Of a DNA stretch of 33,165 nt, positions 8,905-18,727 are shown one piece after another. This stretch comes from Mycobacterium sp. GTDB taxonomy: Bacteria > Actinomycetota > Actinomycetes > Mycobacteriales > Mycobacteriaceae. Location: positions 1-33,165 of the forward strand of contig JAOPVI010000397.1 in NCBI GenBank assembly GCA_025966225.1, written 5' to 3'. Under the pieces are notes generated by a model that did no database searches, had not been told where the DNA came from, and saw only the letters and a program-made list of their open reading frames with translations. The number at the start of each line of letters is the position of its first letter. Position 1 is the stretch's first letter. Both the position numbers and the translations under genes were made by a program.

Positions 8905-11900
8905 CTACGGTGCCGGCCGATTGAGCTCGTCGAAGCGGGCGACGGCGGCGTCGATGTCGACCTCGTCGAACATTTCGCTGCGACTGATCAGGTCGCCGTC
9001 GACCACGACGACGTTGATCATCCGCCACTCGGCGTCGAACCCCTCCTTTGAGGTTCCGGCACCCACATGGGTGACGACCACGCCGAGGTCGGTCAGCCGA
9101 TGCACAGCCTCCACGTACGTGCTGAAATTCGCGAGCTCGTCGAACGTATCGCGGATATACGGGACTAACTCGCCTGACTCGATCATTGCGAGTTGGCGGT
9201 TGTCGATGTTCACCAAGTCCGGCACCGTCGCCGCGAGTTCGCCGCGATTGGCTGCGGCATACCCCTGGGCGATGACCGACCAGGTCTGCGAGTGCGATGC
9301 GGCTTCGTCTGCGAGATAGCGCGCGTCGAGCTCGACGAAGGCGGCGTTGATGTCATTGAGGTCGAACAGAACTCCCGCCGAGATCCGGTTGTCGGTGTCG
9401 ATTTCGGTGATGTTCAGCAACTCGACGCCAAATGCGTCGGGACGCTGGTCGCCGCCTGATACGCGGGTACGAGTGAGCGCGAGGCGCTCCCCGCGGGTCG
9501 CGATGACGACCGACTCCATGTTCCTGACCCCGACGTCGATGACGGCCCGCAAGTTCGCGATCTGGGCGTCCCGACCGCGCTGGATTCCGCCGCTTACCAC
9601 CCGGCGACGATCGTCATTGCAAGCGTCATCGGCGATCAACTCCGCCATGGCGTCCCAGTCGCGAGCAGCGAGGTACGAGTTGAAACGGTCGTACGTACGG
9701 CTTGCCGCGTTGTCCAGGCGCGGTGCGGGCCGACTGAGCTCGTCGAACCTGGCGAGCGCGGCGTCGAGGTCCTCATCTTCGAACATCTCGATGCGGTTGA
9801 TCAGGTCGCCTTCGATAGTCGCAAGGCAGATTTCTCGCCATTCGGCATCGAAGCCGTCTTGCGAGGTCCCGCTGACTGCGTGGGTCCAGACCGCTCCAAG
9901 GTTGCTCAGCCGATGCACGGCCACGGCGTAGGCGGTGACGTCCGGTGCGAGATCCCACGTGGCACCTATGTACGCGGTCAGGTCACCGGGTGCGAACCCT
10001 CTCGCTCGACGGTGATCGATGTTCACCGAATCGGGCGTGAACCCGGGCAGTTCGCGCCTGTTGAATGCGGCAAGGCCCCGCGCGATGACGGACCACGTGT
10101 GCGCGTAGGCTGCCGCTTCGCCGGCGAGGAATCTGGCATCGAGCTCCTCGAAGGCGGCGCCGATGTCGTCCACATCGAACGCGACACGCGCCGAAATCCG
10201 GTTGGCCGCATCGATCTCGACGATGTCGACGATCCCGGTGCGGAACGCCCCAGGGCCCTGGTCGCGCCCCGTGAAGTGGGTACGACTGAGGGCGAGGCGC
10301 TGCCCGCGGGTTGCAATGACAATCGACGTTGCGTTCGTGACCCCGAGTTCGGCGACGGCACGCATGCTCGCGATTTCGGCAACTCGACCGTGTCGGATCC
10401 CGGCGTTCACGACCCGCCTGCGGTCATCGGAGGAAGTGTCGTCAGTTAGTGTCTCCGCCATCGCGTCCCAGTCCCGGGCCGCGAAACACGCGTCGTAGCG
10501 GTCGTTCACTTCGCTTGCCGCGTTGGTCAACTGCCTCGCGGGACGGCTGAGTTCGTCGAACCTTGCCAGTGCGGCGTCGAGGTCTGCCTCGTCGAAGATT
10601 TCGCTGCGGTTGAACCGGTCGCCCTCGAGCGTCAAAAGGTTGAGCATCCGCCACTCGGCCTCGAAGCCCTGTGGCGAAATCTCATGTCCCACCTGGGTAA
10701 CGATCGCTCCGAGGCCGCTCAGACGATGCACAGCCTCGATGTACGCCCTGCCGTCAGGCCCCTCGTCCCACGTGGCGTGCATGTATGCGGTCATGTCACC
10801 CGGCGCGAAGGCTATCGCGCGCCGGTGATCGATGTTCGCCCAGTCCGGGGCCAACTTGGGGAGCTCGTGCCGGTTGACTGCAGCGAGTCCCCCCGCGATG
10901 AGCGCCCACGTGTGCGCATACGGCGCTGCCTCGCCGGCGAGATAGCGCGCATCGAGCTCCTCGAAAGCGGCGTCGAGGTCCTCGAGGTCGAACGTGATGG
11001 ACGCCGAGATCCGTTCGTCGGAGCCGACTTCGACGATGTGGAGCATATCCATATTGAACGCGTCGGGTGGCTGGTCTCGACCTGACCAACGCGCGCGGAT
11101 GAAGGTGAGTCGCGCACCTCGGGTGGCAATAACGGTCGATGTGACGTTCGTGAACCCGACGTCGGAGCCCTCGATGGCCTGCATGTTGATGATCTCTGCA
11201 TCTCGACCGTGTCGGACTCCCGCGTTCACCGCCCGACGGCGATCGTCACTGGAATAGTCGTCGGCCAGTATTTCCGCCATGGCGGCAAAGTCGCGCGCCG
11301 CGAATTGATCTAGAAAGCGTTCGGCCACTTGGCTTGCCGCGTTTTCCAGCCGCGGTGCTGGTCGGCTGAGTTCGTCGAACCTCTCGAGCGCGGCGTCGAT
11401 GTCTGACTCGTCGAACAGCTCTGAGCGGCTGAGCGTTTCACCTTCCACCGTCAGAATGTTAATGTCCCGCCACTCCGCGTCGAAGCCCTCTTGCGAGATC
11501 CCATGCGCGACATGTGTGACGACCCCACCGAGGCTGCTCAGTCGATGCACCGCCGCGATGTGGATCTTGGTGTCGGGCGAGTCGTCCCAGGCGGCTTGGA
11601 TGTACGCGATCATGTCGCCGGGCGCGAAAGCTGCTCCGCGACGATGGTCAACGTCTTCCCATTCCGGCGTCGTCGCGAGGAGCTCCCGCCGGTTGAACGC
11701 GGCGTAGGCCTTGGCGATCTCCGACCACGTGTGCGCATACGGCGCCGCTTCGCCTGCGAGGTACCGGGCGTCGAGCTCGGCGAAAGCTGCGTCGATGTCG
11801 TCGGGATCGAACGCGATCTCTGCCACCACTTTGTTGTCGCCGTTGACCTCGACAACGTCGATCATCTCGTTATCGAATGGCTCCGGCCAGTTGAGCATGG

Positions 11901-14900
11901 AGAAAGAGTGCCGAGCGAGCACGAGGCGCTCCCCGCGGGTCGCGATGGGGGCCGATGTTATAGACGTGCAACCGATCTCGACGGTGGCTTTCAAGTTCGC
12001 GATCTCGGCATCCCGACCGGTTCTGGGGCCGCCGTTGACGACCCGGCGACGATCGTCGGCCGAGAAGTCGTCGGCGAGTGCCTCCGCAATGGCGTGCCAG
12101 TCACGGGTCGCGAAGTGCGACAGATAGCTATCTTGCGCTCGGCTCGCCGCGTTTTCCAGCTTCCGCGCTTGTGAGCGCAGCTCCTCGAAGCGCGCGAGCG
12201 CGGTGTCGACGTCGTCCTCTTCGTACACGTCCATCCGCGGTTCGTCGGGAACAAGCGAAACGACGCGAGACCACTCCAGTTCGTTCCCATGCGAGTCGGT
12301 GCCTTCGATGACGAGGCTCGCGACGGTGCCGTGGGCGTCAAGCGCATGTACTGCCGTCGCCCGATAGCGGGCGTCGGGCACGAGTGTCCACAGCTCCTCG
12401 ACCGCCCGCCCGAAGTTCCTGGATCCGAACGAGACTCGTCGATGATCGACGTACGTAAGTCCCGTGATGATCGGTCCTGGCTCATGACGGTTCGCCTCAC
12501 CAAGCGTGTCCATCGCGCTCTGCCAGACGTGCGCATACGGTGCCGCCTCGACGGCGAGGTAACGGGCATCGAGCTCGGCGATCGCGGCGTCGATGTCATC
12601 GGGATCAAACACGATCGCCGCAACCATCAACCCATCGTCATCGACCTCGACCATGCGGAATATCTCGGCAAAGAACGCGTCGGGGCCGGCGGTCTCGAAT
12701 CGGGTACGGACGAGTGCGAGGCGCTGCGCGCGGATAGCGACGACCTCCGACACCATGCTCGTTACTCCGAGGGCGGCGGCCGCCTGTGCCTCGGAAACCA
12801 GTGTGGCGCGGTCATTGCCCTCTCGCCGGAGTCCTCGACGACGATCTTCGGCCCTGACGTCCGCGGTGAGCAGGCTGCCGATGTCCTCCCAGCGCCTCTC
12901 TGTAAAGACAGTGTTGAACTGCGCGTCGGCTCGACTCGCGGCATTCTCGAGCGGCGCTCGAAGGTGGCGCCTCTCGAGCCGGGCATGTGCGGCGTCCAAC
13001 TCGGCGAGAGCGGCGTCCATGTCTTCGACGTCGAACCACATCTGATGCGCGACTCGGCCGTCTTCGTTGAGGCCGATCAATTGGAGGCTCTCATCTCGCG
13101 GCGCTCCGGGGCTTACGTCTGCCGTCCGAACTTCCAATCGAATGAGAGCGACGCGCTCGCCTCGGACAGCGACGGCGGTGTTGCGATGCCCGGCGCCCAA
13201 CTCGCGAATGAGTCTTACTTCGTGTACCCATTCGCTCGACGTGAAGGTGCGTGGAGGAAAGCCGACTATTTTCCGCCGGTTCTCCATGGAGATTTCAGAT
13301 GCAAACTGCTGTTCGAACTCTTCCCACGCGTTGCATTCGAGAAGGTCATCCAACCGTCGGATCGCTCGCAGGCACGCGTTGTTCGGCTCCACCGCTGGCA
13401 GTCCGTGTGCAGCCGGGGCGGTCGGTAGTTCGAAGCCGAGAATGCTGCGTGCGTTCTCGGCAAGTGCCGCCGCCCCCTTCAATTCGTACAATTCGACCGC
13501 TTGCTCGGCGGCGGCCCGCGCACCCGCGGCGTCGCCAGCGGTGCCCAGAACCGTCGCCAGTGCCAAGCAGGCATCGCCGTGATCGACCAGGGCATCGGTG
13601 CGTCCGGCCAGGGTCACGGCCTCTTCTGCTATCCGCCGAGCGTCCTCGTGAGCACCGCTGCGTGCGAGCAACTGTGCCCGCACTATCCGCCAAGCGATCG
13701 ACGCCTTGAAAGCGTGGCCAGCGAGATGCTCACTCTCCGTGCACAACTCGTCGGCCTCGGCGTCTCTGCCGAGCGCGAGGCAGGCCCGAGCCAGCAACGC
13801 GGCGGTCTCGGCGGTGTCGGCTTCGAGGCCCATGCGACGAAAGCCGTTGTAGGCCCGTCTCAAATGCGGCTCGGCGGCCGTTGGATCGTCGGCGACCAAC
13901 TCGACGATGCCCGCGAACTGGTCAACCTCGAGCCGAGCGTGCCGCATGCCGAGCTCGGTGAGTGTGCGTCTGGCGGAGTCGATCAGGGCACGGCCCGCTG
14001 CGGCGCGTCCGCGGAACGCGTCCAGCACGCCCTGGCACCTCGTCGACGTTGCCTCCACGACCGGTGATCCAGTGGTGATGCGCAGCAGCCGGACGACATC
14101 GAGACACCGACCGCCCGCGCGCGGAACCGGGTTGGGGCCCCACAGCGCGGCAAGGGGCGCGCCGGCCAGCACGGCGTTCACTCGACGGTGTTCACCCGCA
14201 CGTCGCGCCGCGGTCAGCGCTTGGTCCAAGGCGGTTTCGCAATCACCGATGCGCCCGAGGCGGGCGAGGCAGGAGGCTCGGACGGTGTGCGCCTTGGCCT
14301 CCCCCGCCGCGTCGTCCAGTCCGGCCAGCTTCTCGGCGGCCGCGCGGAGCGCGGACTCGATCTCGTCCAAGCGCTCGGGATCGGTGAGCATCGAGAGCTG
14401 GCCGTCGAAGCACGTCCCCCAAGCCGCGAGACGGGCCGAATCGCGCGTCGCCGCTCGCAGTTGCGAGACCGCGCCGGCGGCCGAAACCACGTCGCCCGCG
14501 GCCAACAGCGCCTCGCAGCGGGCGACCAGGAGTTCGGCTTGTTGCTCGTCGCGGTCGGGCAGCTCGTCGTCAAGTTCCTCGAGTGCGTGCCATGCCCTGT
14601 CGTAGAGGTCGGCCGCGCCTTCATAGGCCAGGCGTGCCATCGCCTGGTCCGCCGCCCGCCTGCAGTACTCGACGGCCTTGGCCGCGTTTCCCGCCCACGC
14701 ACATTCGAAGTAGTGGTAGGCCAATTCGGCCAGCAGCTCGTCGTCAGCGCCCGGTTCTGTTTCGAGTGTCGCGGCGATCTTCTGGTGCAGCCGCATACGT
14801 CGCACGGATGCCAGCTCGGCGAGCAGCGACTGCCGGACGATGGCGTGGTTGAACCGGTAACGACCGCCAGGCTCTTCGATGACGATGCCCGCCTTGGACG

Positions 14901-17238
14901 CTTCGTCGAACGCGTCGATGAGGTCTTCGCCAACCACACTTTCGACCAACGCCAGCGCGAAATGGCTGCCGACGACCGCGGCCGCCGCAAGGGCCTTGTT
15001 CGTCTCCGCCGGAAGCCGAGAAAGTCTGCGGCTCACTGCTTCCCGAACGCCCTGTGGCAGGGTGCTTGGATCCCAGCGGCCGCCGCTTTCGTCCACGTGG
15101 CGCAGCGCCTCGATGAGGAAGAACGGATTGCCACCGGTGACTGTTGCCAGTGCCCGAGCCAGCTCTTCGTCGTCGTAGCCGGCTTCGGCGACGTAGGTGG
15201 TGACGTCGCTCTCGTCGAGGCCGCTCAACTGAAGACGAGTGGCGGAGCCGTCGCGGTTGAGGTCGGCGAGCATCGCCGCCAGAGGGTGGGAGCGGTCGAG
15301 GTCGGTGCTGCGGTAGGTGCCGACGATTTGCACGCGAGCGTGCTCGCCGAAGCGCAGGAGATGGCGCAAAAGAAGCAGCGTGGGCTTGGCCGCCCAGTGC
15401 AGGTCATCGAGAATGAGCACGACCGGTGCGCTGGTGGAGGCGACTCCGAGCACCGCAACGACGGCGTCGAAAAGTGCATAGCGCTCGGTGTCGGGGTCCG
15501 CGCGGGTCGGCAGGGCGACATCGGGCAGGACTTCGGTGAGCCCGGGAACCAATGAGAGGAGCGCTTCGACGCCGCGTAGCCCACGCAGCCGACTCGCCCC
15601 GAGGCTGGGGATGAGCGCACGCAGGGCTTCCGCAAACGGCTGGTAGGGCGCACCGAGGTCCTCGTCGCAACGACCGTAGAGGACGAGGGCGCCCTGCTCG
15701 TAGGCGTGTCGGGACCATTCACCGGCCAGTCGCGTCTTGCCTACGCCGGGCTCCCCCGCGATCAGCACTGCGTGCGCGCCCCCGTCGAGCGCGGTCTGCC
15801 ACGTGGACAGAAGTCGCTCGAGTTCGGGGCCGCGCCCGACGAACGGTCCGGGGCCTGCCAGCACGGCGGGCAGGGCGGGCCGTTCCATGGGTACATCAGT
15901 TGCGGCCGCACGGGGTTCGTCGGCCGTCTCCAGTCGAAGTTCGAACACGTGCTCCGGGCGCGGAAGATTCTTGAGCTGGCGCATCCCCAGATCGACGAGT
16001 AGGACATCGTCGGAAAGTGAATCGATGACGAGTTCGGCCGTTGCGCCCGAGCAGAGGATCTGGCCACCGACAGCCAGTGATCGCAGGCGCGCGGCGCGGT
16101 TGACCGCCCGACCGAAGTAGTCGCCGTCACGAAGCTCGACCTCACCAGTGTGTAGTGCCACGCGGATGCACATGGGCTCCAACAGCTCCCACGGCTCGTG
16201 GCGGATCGCTTCCTGGAGCTCGATCGCGGCGGCGGCGGCGGCCGATGGCCGGTCGAAGACAGTGAAGGTCGCGTCGCCCTCGCCGCGAGTCTTGATGAGC
16301 CGCCCTCCGCGGGATGTCACGACCTGTTCGACGATTTCGTCGTGTCTGGCCAGCGCCATCGCCATGGCGTCAGCCTGCGCCTCCCACGCGGCGGTCGACC
16401 CCTCGATGTCGGTGAGCAGGAAGGTGACGGCACGTGTCAGCGACGAGAGGTGCTGTGAGACGGGTGTTTCCAACGCATCGTCCTGCGCAACGATAGCGGC
16501 CTCGAGCCGGCGGAGGTCCGGTCCGGGATCGACGCCCAGCTCGTCGGCCAGCAGTGACCGGGCGCGCTGGAACGCGCCTAGGGCTTCACCTTGTCTACCT
16601 GCGCGATAGAGGGCGAGCATCAACTGCCCCCACCGCCTTTCGCGCAATGGCGCGTCACCCACCGCGGCCTCCAACTCGCCGATGATCTCGGCAGCACGGC
16701 CCGTCGCGAGAAGCGCGTCGGCGCGGTCCTCCACCAACGCGGCATGGCCCTCGATCCAGCGCGTTTTCTCGGATGTGCCCCGCGAGCCCTCGGGAAGTTC
16801 CGGGACCCCACGCCAGAGCGCCAACGCCTCGTCGAAACGGGCCACCGCTTGGCTGGTGTCCCCCGAGGCGATGGCCTCGCGGCCCATCTTGGCCGCCGAC
16901 TTGTAGCGCGAGGCATCGATCTCGGTCGTCGTCAGGGTCCAGCCCGTCCCCTCCGTCACCACGAAGCCGTCGCCAAGCGTGCGACGCAGAGCAGAGATGT
17001 GCGTCTGCAGTGCCTTGGCCGCGGTGCGCGGCGGATCATCGCCCCAGAGGAGCTCCAGAAGCGTGTCGGCCGACACGAGCGAACCCGCGTGCAGCCCCAA
17101 CATCGTGAGGAGGGCACGCGGTTTGGCGCCAGGAATGGCGACCGGCAGGCCATACTGCCGGACCTGAAGAGGACCCAAAACCCCCAGCTCCACCGTTTGA
17201 AGGGTAGTCACATCGTCATCGTCAGCGAGGCGATTCAA
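8905..17238 (-). CDS. Giant SARP/BTAD regulator with cyclase-like, AAA and tandem NTF2-like domains
   Basis: This 2777-residue protein reads through in one frame. Domains in order: OmpR-type winged helix (about 15-100) and BTAD (100-250), as in SARP regulators; class III adenylate-cyclase-like domain (268-430) with metal D277, K316, E320 where Asp is usual, N380 and R384; AAA/STAND ATPase with Walker A G495-T502 (K501) and Walker B D611/D612; TPR-like helices (about 790-1265); one divergent NTF2-like module (1275-1425); then five units of about 270 residues, each holding two SnoaL/NTF2-like modules. It probably senses ligands and controls transcription, with the ATPase as switch; this is inferred from domains. 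Translation starts at TTG 17238 or GTG 17211; neither has a clear ribosome site. It lies 54 nt behind udgA and 28 nt before the DUF1330-like gene, so it is probably in their operon. Confidence 0.88.
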   Translation of the reverse strand: MNRLADDDDVTTLQTVELGVLGPLQVRQYGLPVAIPGAKPRALLTMLGLHAGSLVSADTLLELLWGDDPPRTAAKALQTHISALRRTLGDGFVVTEGTGWTLTTTEIDASRYKSAAKMGREAIASGDTSQAVARFDEALALWRGVPELPEGSRGTSEKTRWIEGHAALVEDRADALLATGRAAEIIGELEAAVGDAPLRERRWGQLMLALYRAGRQGEALGAFQRARSLLADELGVDPGPDLRRLEAAIVAQDDALETPVSQHLSSLTRAVTFLLTDIEGSTAAWEAQADAMAMALARHDEIVEQVVTSRGGRLIKTRGEGDATFTVFDRPSAAAAAAIELQEAIRHEPWELLEPMCIRVALHTGEVELRDGDYFGRAVNRAARLRSLAVGGQILCSGATAELVIDSLSDDVLLVDLGMRQLKNLPRPEHVFELRLETADEPRAAATDVPMERPALPAVLAGPGPFVGRGPELERLLSTWQTALDGGAHAVLIAGEPGVGKTRLAGEWSRHAYEQGALVLYGRCDEDLGAPYQPFAEALRALIPSLGASRLRGLRGVEALLSLVPGLTEVLPDVALPTRADPDTERYALFDAVVAVLGVASTSAPVVLILDDLHWAAKPTLLLLRHLLRFGEHARVQIVGTYRSTDLDRSHPLAAMLADLNRDGSATRLQLSGLDESDVTTYVAEAGYDDEELARALATVTGGNPFFLIEALRHVDESGGRWDPSTLPQGVREAVSRRLSRLPAETNKALAAAAVVGSHFALALVESVVGEDLIDAFDEASKAGIVIEEPGGRYRFNHAIVRQSLLAELASVRRMRLHQKIAATLETEPGADDELLAELAYHYFECAWAGNAAKAVEYCRRAADQAMARLAYEGAADLYDRAWHALEELDDELPDRDEQQAELLVARCEALLAAGDVVSAAGAVSQLRAATRDSARLAAWGTCFDGQLSMLTDPERLDEIESALRAAAEKLAGLDDAAGEAKAHTVRASCLARLGRIGDCETALDQALTAARRAGEHRRVNAVLAGAPLAALWGPNPVPRAGGRCLDVVRLLRITTGSPVVEATSTRCQGVLDAFRGRAAAGRALIDSARRTLTELGMRHARLEVDQFAGIVELVADDPTAAEPHLRRAYNGFRRMGLEADTAETAALLARACLALGRDAEADELCTESEHLAGHAFKASIAWRIVRAQLLARSGAHEDARRIAEEAVTLAGRTDALVDHGDACLALATVLGTAGDAAGARAAAEQAVELYELKGAAALAENARSILGFELPTAPAAHGLPAVEPNNACLRAIRRLDDLLECNAWEEFEQQFASEISMENRRKIVGFPPRTFTSSEWVHEVRLIRELGAGHRNTAVAVRGERVALIRLEVRTADVSPGAPRDESLQLIGLNEDGRVAHQMWFDVEDMDAALAELDAAHARLERRHLRAPLENAASRADAQFNTVFTERRWEDIGSLLTADVRAEDRRRGLRREGNDRATLVSEAQAAAALGVTSMVSEVVAIRAQRLALVRTRFETAGPDAFFAEIFRMVEVDDDGLMVAAIVFDPDDIDAAIAELDARYLAVEAAPYAHVWQSAMDTLGEANRHEPGPIITGLTYVDHRRVSFGSRNFGRAVEELWTLVPDARYRATAVHALDAHGTVASLVIEGTDSHGNELEWSRVVSLVPDEPRMDVYEEDDVDTALARFEELRSQARKLENAASRAQDSYLSHFATRDWHAIAEALADDFSADDRRRVVNGGPRTGRDAEIANLKATVEIGCTSITSAPIATRGERLVLARHSFSMLNWPEPFDNEMIDVVEVNGDNKVVAEIAFDPDDIDAAFAELDARYLAGEAAPYAHTWSEIAKAYAAFNRRELLATTPEWEDVDHRRGAAFAPGDMIAYIQAAWDDSPDTKIHIAAVHRLSSLGGVVTHVAHGISQEGFDAEWRDINILTVEGETLSRSELFDESDIDAALERFDELSRPAPRLENAASQVAERFLDQFAARDFAAMAEILADDYSSDDRRRAVNAGVRHGRDAEIINMQAIEGSDVGFTNVTSTVIATRGARLTFIRARWSGRDQPPDAFNMDMLHIVEVGSDERISASITFDLEDLDAAFEELDARYLAGEAAPYAHTWALIAGGLAAVNRHELPKLAPDWANIDHRRAIAFAPGDMTAYMHATWDEGPDGRAYIEAVHRLSGLGAIVTQVGHEISPQGFEAEWRMLNLLTLEGDRFNRSEIFDEADLDAALARFDELSRPARQLTNAASEVNDRYDACFAARDWDAMAETLTDDTSSDDRRRVVNAGIRHGRVAEIASMRAVAELGVTNATSIVIATRGQRLALSRTHFTGRDQGPGAFRTGIVDIVEIDAANRISARVAFDVDDIGAAFEELDARFLAGEAAAYAHTWSVIARGLAAFNRRELPGFTPDSVNIDHRRARGFAPGDLTAYIGATWDLAPDVTAYAVAVHRLSNLGAVWTHAVSGTSQDGFDAEWREICLATIEGDLINRIEMFEDEDLDAALARFDELSRPAPRLDNAASRTYDRFNSYLAARDWDAMAELIADDACNDDRRRVVSGGIQRGRDAQIANLRAVIDVGVRNMESVVIATRGERLALTRTRVSGGDQRPDAFGVELLNITEIDTDNRISAGVLFDLNDINAAFVELDARYLADEAASHSQTWSVIAQGYAAANRGELAATVPDLVNIDNRQLAMIESGELVPYIRDTFDELANFSTYVEAVHRLTDLGVVVTHVGAGTSKEGFDAEWRMINVVVVDGDLISRSEMFDEVDIDAAVARFDELNRPAP
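8908..12951 (-). repeat. Five tandem ~810-bp units encoding paired NTF2/SnoaL-like modules
   Basis: Each unit begins near a NAAS segment. Approximate unit limits are 12950-12160, 12159-11350, 11349-10530, 10529-9718 and 9717-8908, or protein residues 1430, 1693, 1963, 2236 and 2507 onward. The first half of a unit has the ADDxxxDDRRRVV, GRDAEI, IATRGERLAL and FDxDDIDAAFxELDARYLAGEAA blocks. The second half has NRRELP, IDHRRxxAFAPGD, AVHRLSxLG, EGFDAEW and DIDAALxRFDELSRPAP. Units 2-5 are clearly alike and unit 1 is more diverged, as is the module before it (about 13415-12952). The array arose by repeated tandem duplication of a two-module block. Confidence 0.88.
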
Positions 17239-17292
17239 CGGGCGGTCAAGGTTTGGTAAAGGGTGCGCCCACGGGTGTGCGCCGTTACGACG

Positions 17293-18642
17293 TCACGTCG
17301 AGACTGTCGTGTCCAGGTTTGCGATGCGGCGGCCCAGCGCGTGCACCCGCCACCCGGCGTTCTGCCACTTGCCCACGTCCAGGCAATTGCGGCCGTCGAC
17401 AACGACTTTGGCGCGCACGGTCTCGGCGAGGTGTTCGGGATCGAGGTCGATGAATTCCTGCCACTCGGTGAGCACCAACACGGCGTCGGCACGTTCACAC
17501 GCCTCCGTGACCGACGTTGCGTAGGTCAGGGTCGGGAAGACGCGCTGCGAGTTGTCCATCGCCTTGGGGTCGTACACGTTGACGGTGGCGCCGTTGAGCT
17601 GCAGCAGGCCCGCCACATTGAGCGCGGGCGAGTCGCGCACGTCGTCGGATTCGGGTTTGAAGGCCGCGCCGAGTACGGCCACGTTGGCGCCGAGCAACGA
17701 TCCGCCACACGCCTTGGTGGCCAACTCGACCATGCGGGTGCGCCTGCGCATGTTGATGCTGTCCACCTCGCGCAGGAAGGTCAGGGCGTGGTTGGCGCCG
17801 AGTTCGCCCGCCCGCGCCATGAACGCTCGAATGTCCTTCGGTAGGCAGCCCCCGCCGAATCCCAGTCCGGCGTTGAGAAATCGCCTCCCGATGCGGGGGT
17901 CGTAGCCGAGCGCATCGGCCAGCAGCGTGACGTCGGCGTCGACGGCCTCACAGACCTCCGAGATCGCGTTGATGAACGAGATCTTCGTGGCCAGGAACGC
18001 GTTCGCCGAGACCTTCACCAACTCCGCGGTCTGCAGATCGGTGACCAGGAACGGCACGTCCTCGGCGAGCAGCGGCGCGTACAGTTCGCGCACGGCCGCC
18101 TCGGCGCGCACCGAACCTCGTTGCACGCCAAGCACGATGCGGTCCGGATGCAGGGTGTCGTGGACGGCGAACCCTTCGCGCAGGAACTCCGGGTTCCAGG
18201 CGATTTCGACGTCCATCCCCTTGGGCGCCAGCGCGCGAGCGCGTTCGGCGAGCTCGGCGGCGGTACCCACGGGCACCGTCGACTTGCCGACGATGACCGC
18301 CGAACGCCGCAACCGTGGCACCAGGGTGTCGATCACCGCGTGGACGTGACGTATGTCGGCGCCGTATTCGCCCTTCTTCTGTGGGGTTCCGACGCCGAGG
18401 AAGTGCACGTCGGCGAATTCAGCGGCCGCCTCGTAGTCGGTGGTGAAGTGCAGACGACCCGCATCGATGTTGGCGCGCAGTACCTTTCGCAGCCCGGGTT
18501 CGTAGAACGGAATGTCGCCCGAGGCCAACTTCGCGATCTTGCCGGGGTCGATGTCGACGCCGACCACTTCGTGTCCAAGCTCGGCCATCCCTGCGGCGTG
18601 TGTCGCGCCGAGATACCCAGTGCCAAATACAGTGCATCGCAT
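17293..18642 (-). CDS. udgA: UDP-glucose 6-dehydrogenase
   Basis: This NAD-dependent enzyme oxidises UDP-glucose twice to UDP-glucuronate. It has 449 aa, close to Rv0322 (UdgA). The N-terminal Rossmann motif is VFGTGYLGATHAAGMAELGH. KSTVPVG and EIAWNPEFLREG are family blocks, and the catalytic cysteine is C266 in GFGGGCLPKDI. The third domain contains AAFKPESDDVRDSPAL and the cofactor-capping segment. It is the first gene of the run that ends in rmlA, which suggests shared supply of nucleotide sugars for envelope polymers. The ATG at 18642 is preceded by GGAGG, but 13 nt away, so initiation is not well explained; the N-terminus itself fits the family. Confidence 0.94.
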   Translation of the reverse strand: MRCTVFGTGYLGATHAAGMAELGHEVVGVDIDPGKIAKLASGDIPFYEPGLRKVLRANIDAGRLHFTTDYEAAAEFADVHFLGVGTPQKKGEYGADIRHVHAVIDTLVPRLRRSAVIVGKSTVPVGTAAELAERARALAPKGMDVEIAWNPEFLREGFAVHDTLHPDRIVLGVQRGSVRAEAAVRELYAPLLAEDVPFLVTDLQTAELVKVSANAFLATKISFINAISEVCEAVDADVTLLADALGYDPRIGRRFLNAGLGFGGGCLPKDIRAFMARAGELGANHALTFLREVDSINMRRRTRMVELATKACGGSLLGANVAVLGAAFKPESDDVRDSPALNVAGLLQLNGATVNVYDPKAMDNSQRVFPTLTYATSVTEACERADAVLVLTEWQEFIDLDPEHLAETVRAKVVVDGRNCLDVGKWQNAGWRVHALGRRIANLDTTVST

Positions 18643-18727
18643 ACTGCCTGAATAGGCCTCCGCGATGAGCTAGTTGCAAAGTGACACTTAGCGCAAGGCC
18701 AACGCTAGGTGACGAGTGGTGTTCGGC

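Noticed and set aside
12289-15555. Long plus-strand open frames opposite the giant regulator (for example 12289-13428 and 14188-15555)
   Set aside because: Their composition is typical of shadow frames, they mirror the repeat structure of the true gene, and no family motif was found.
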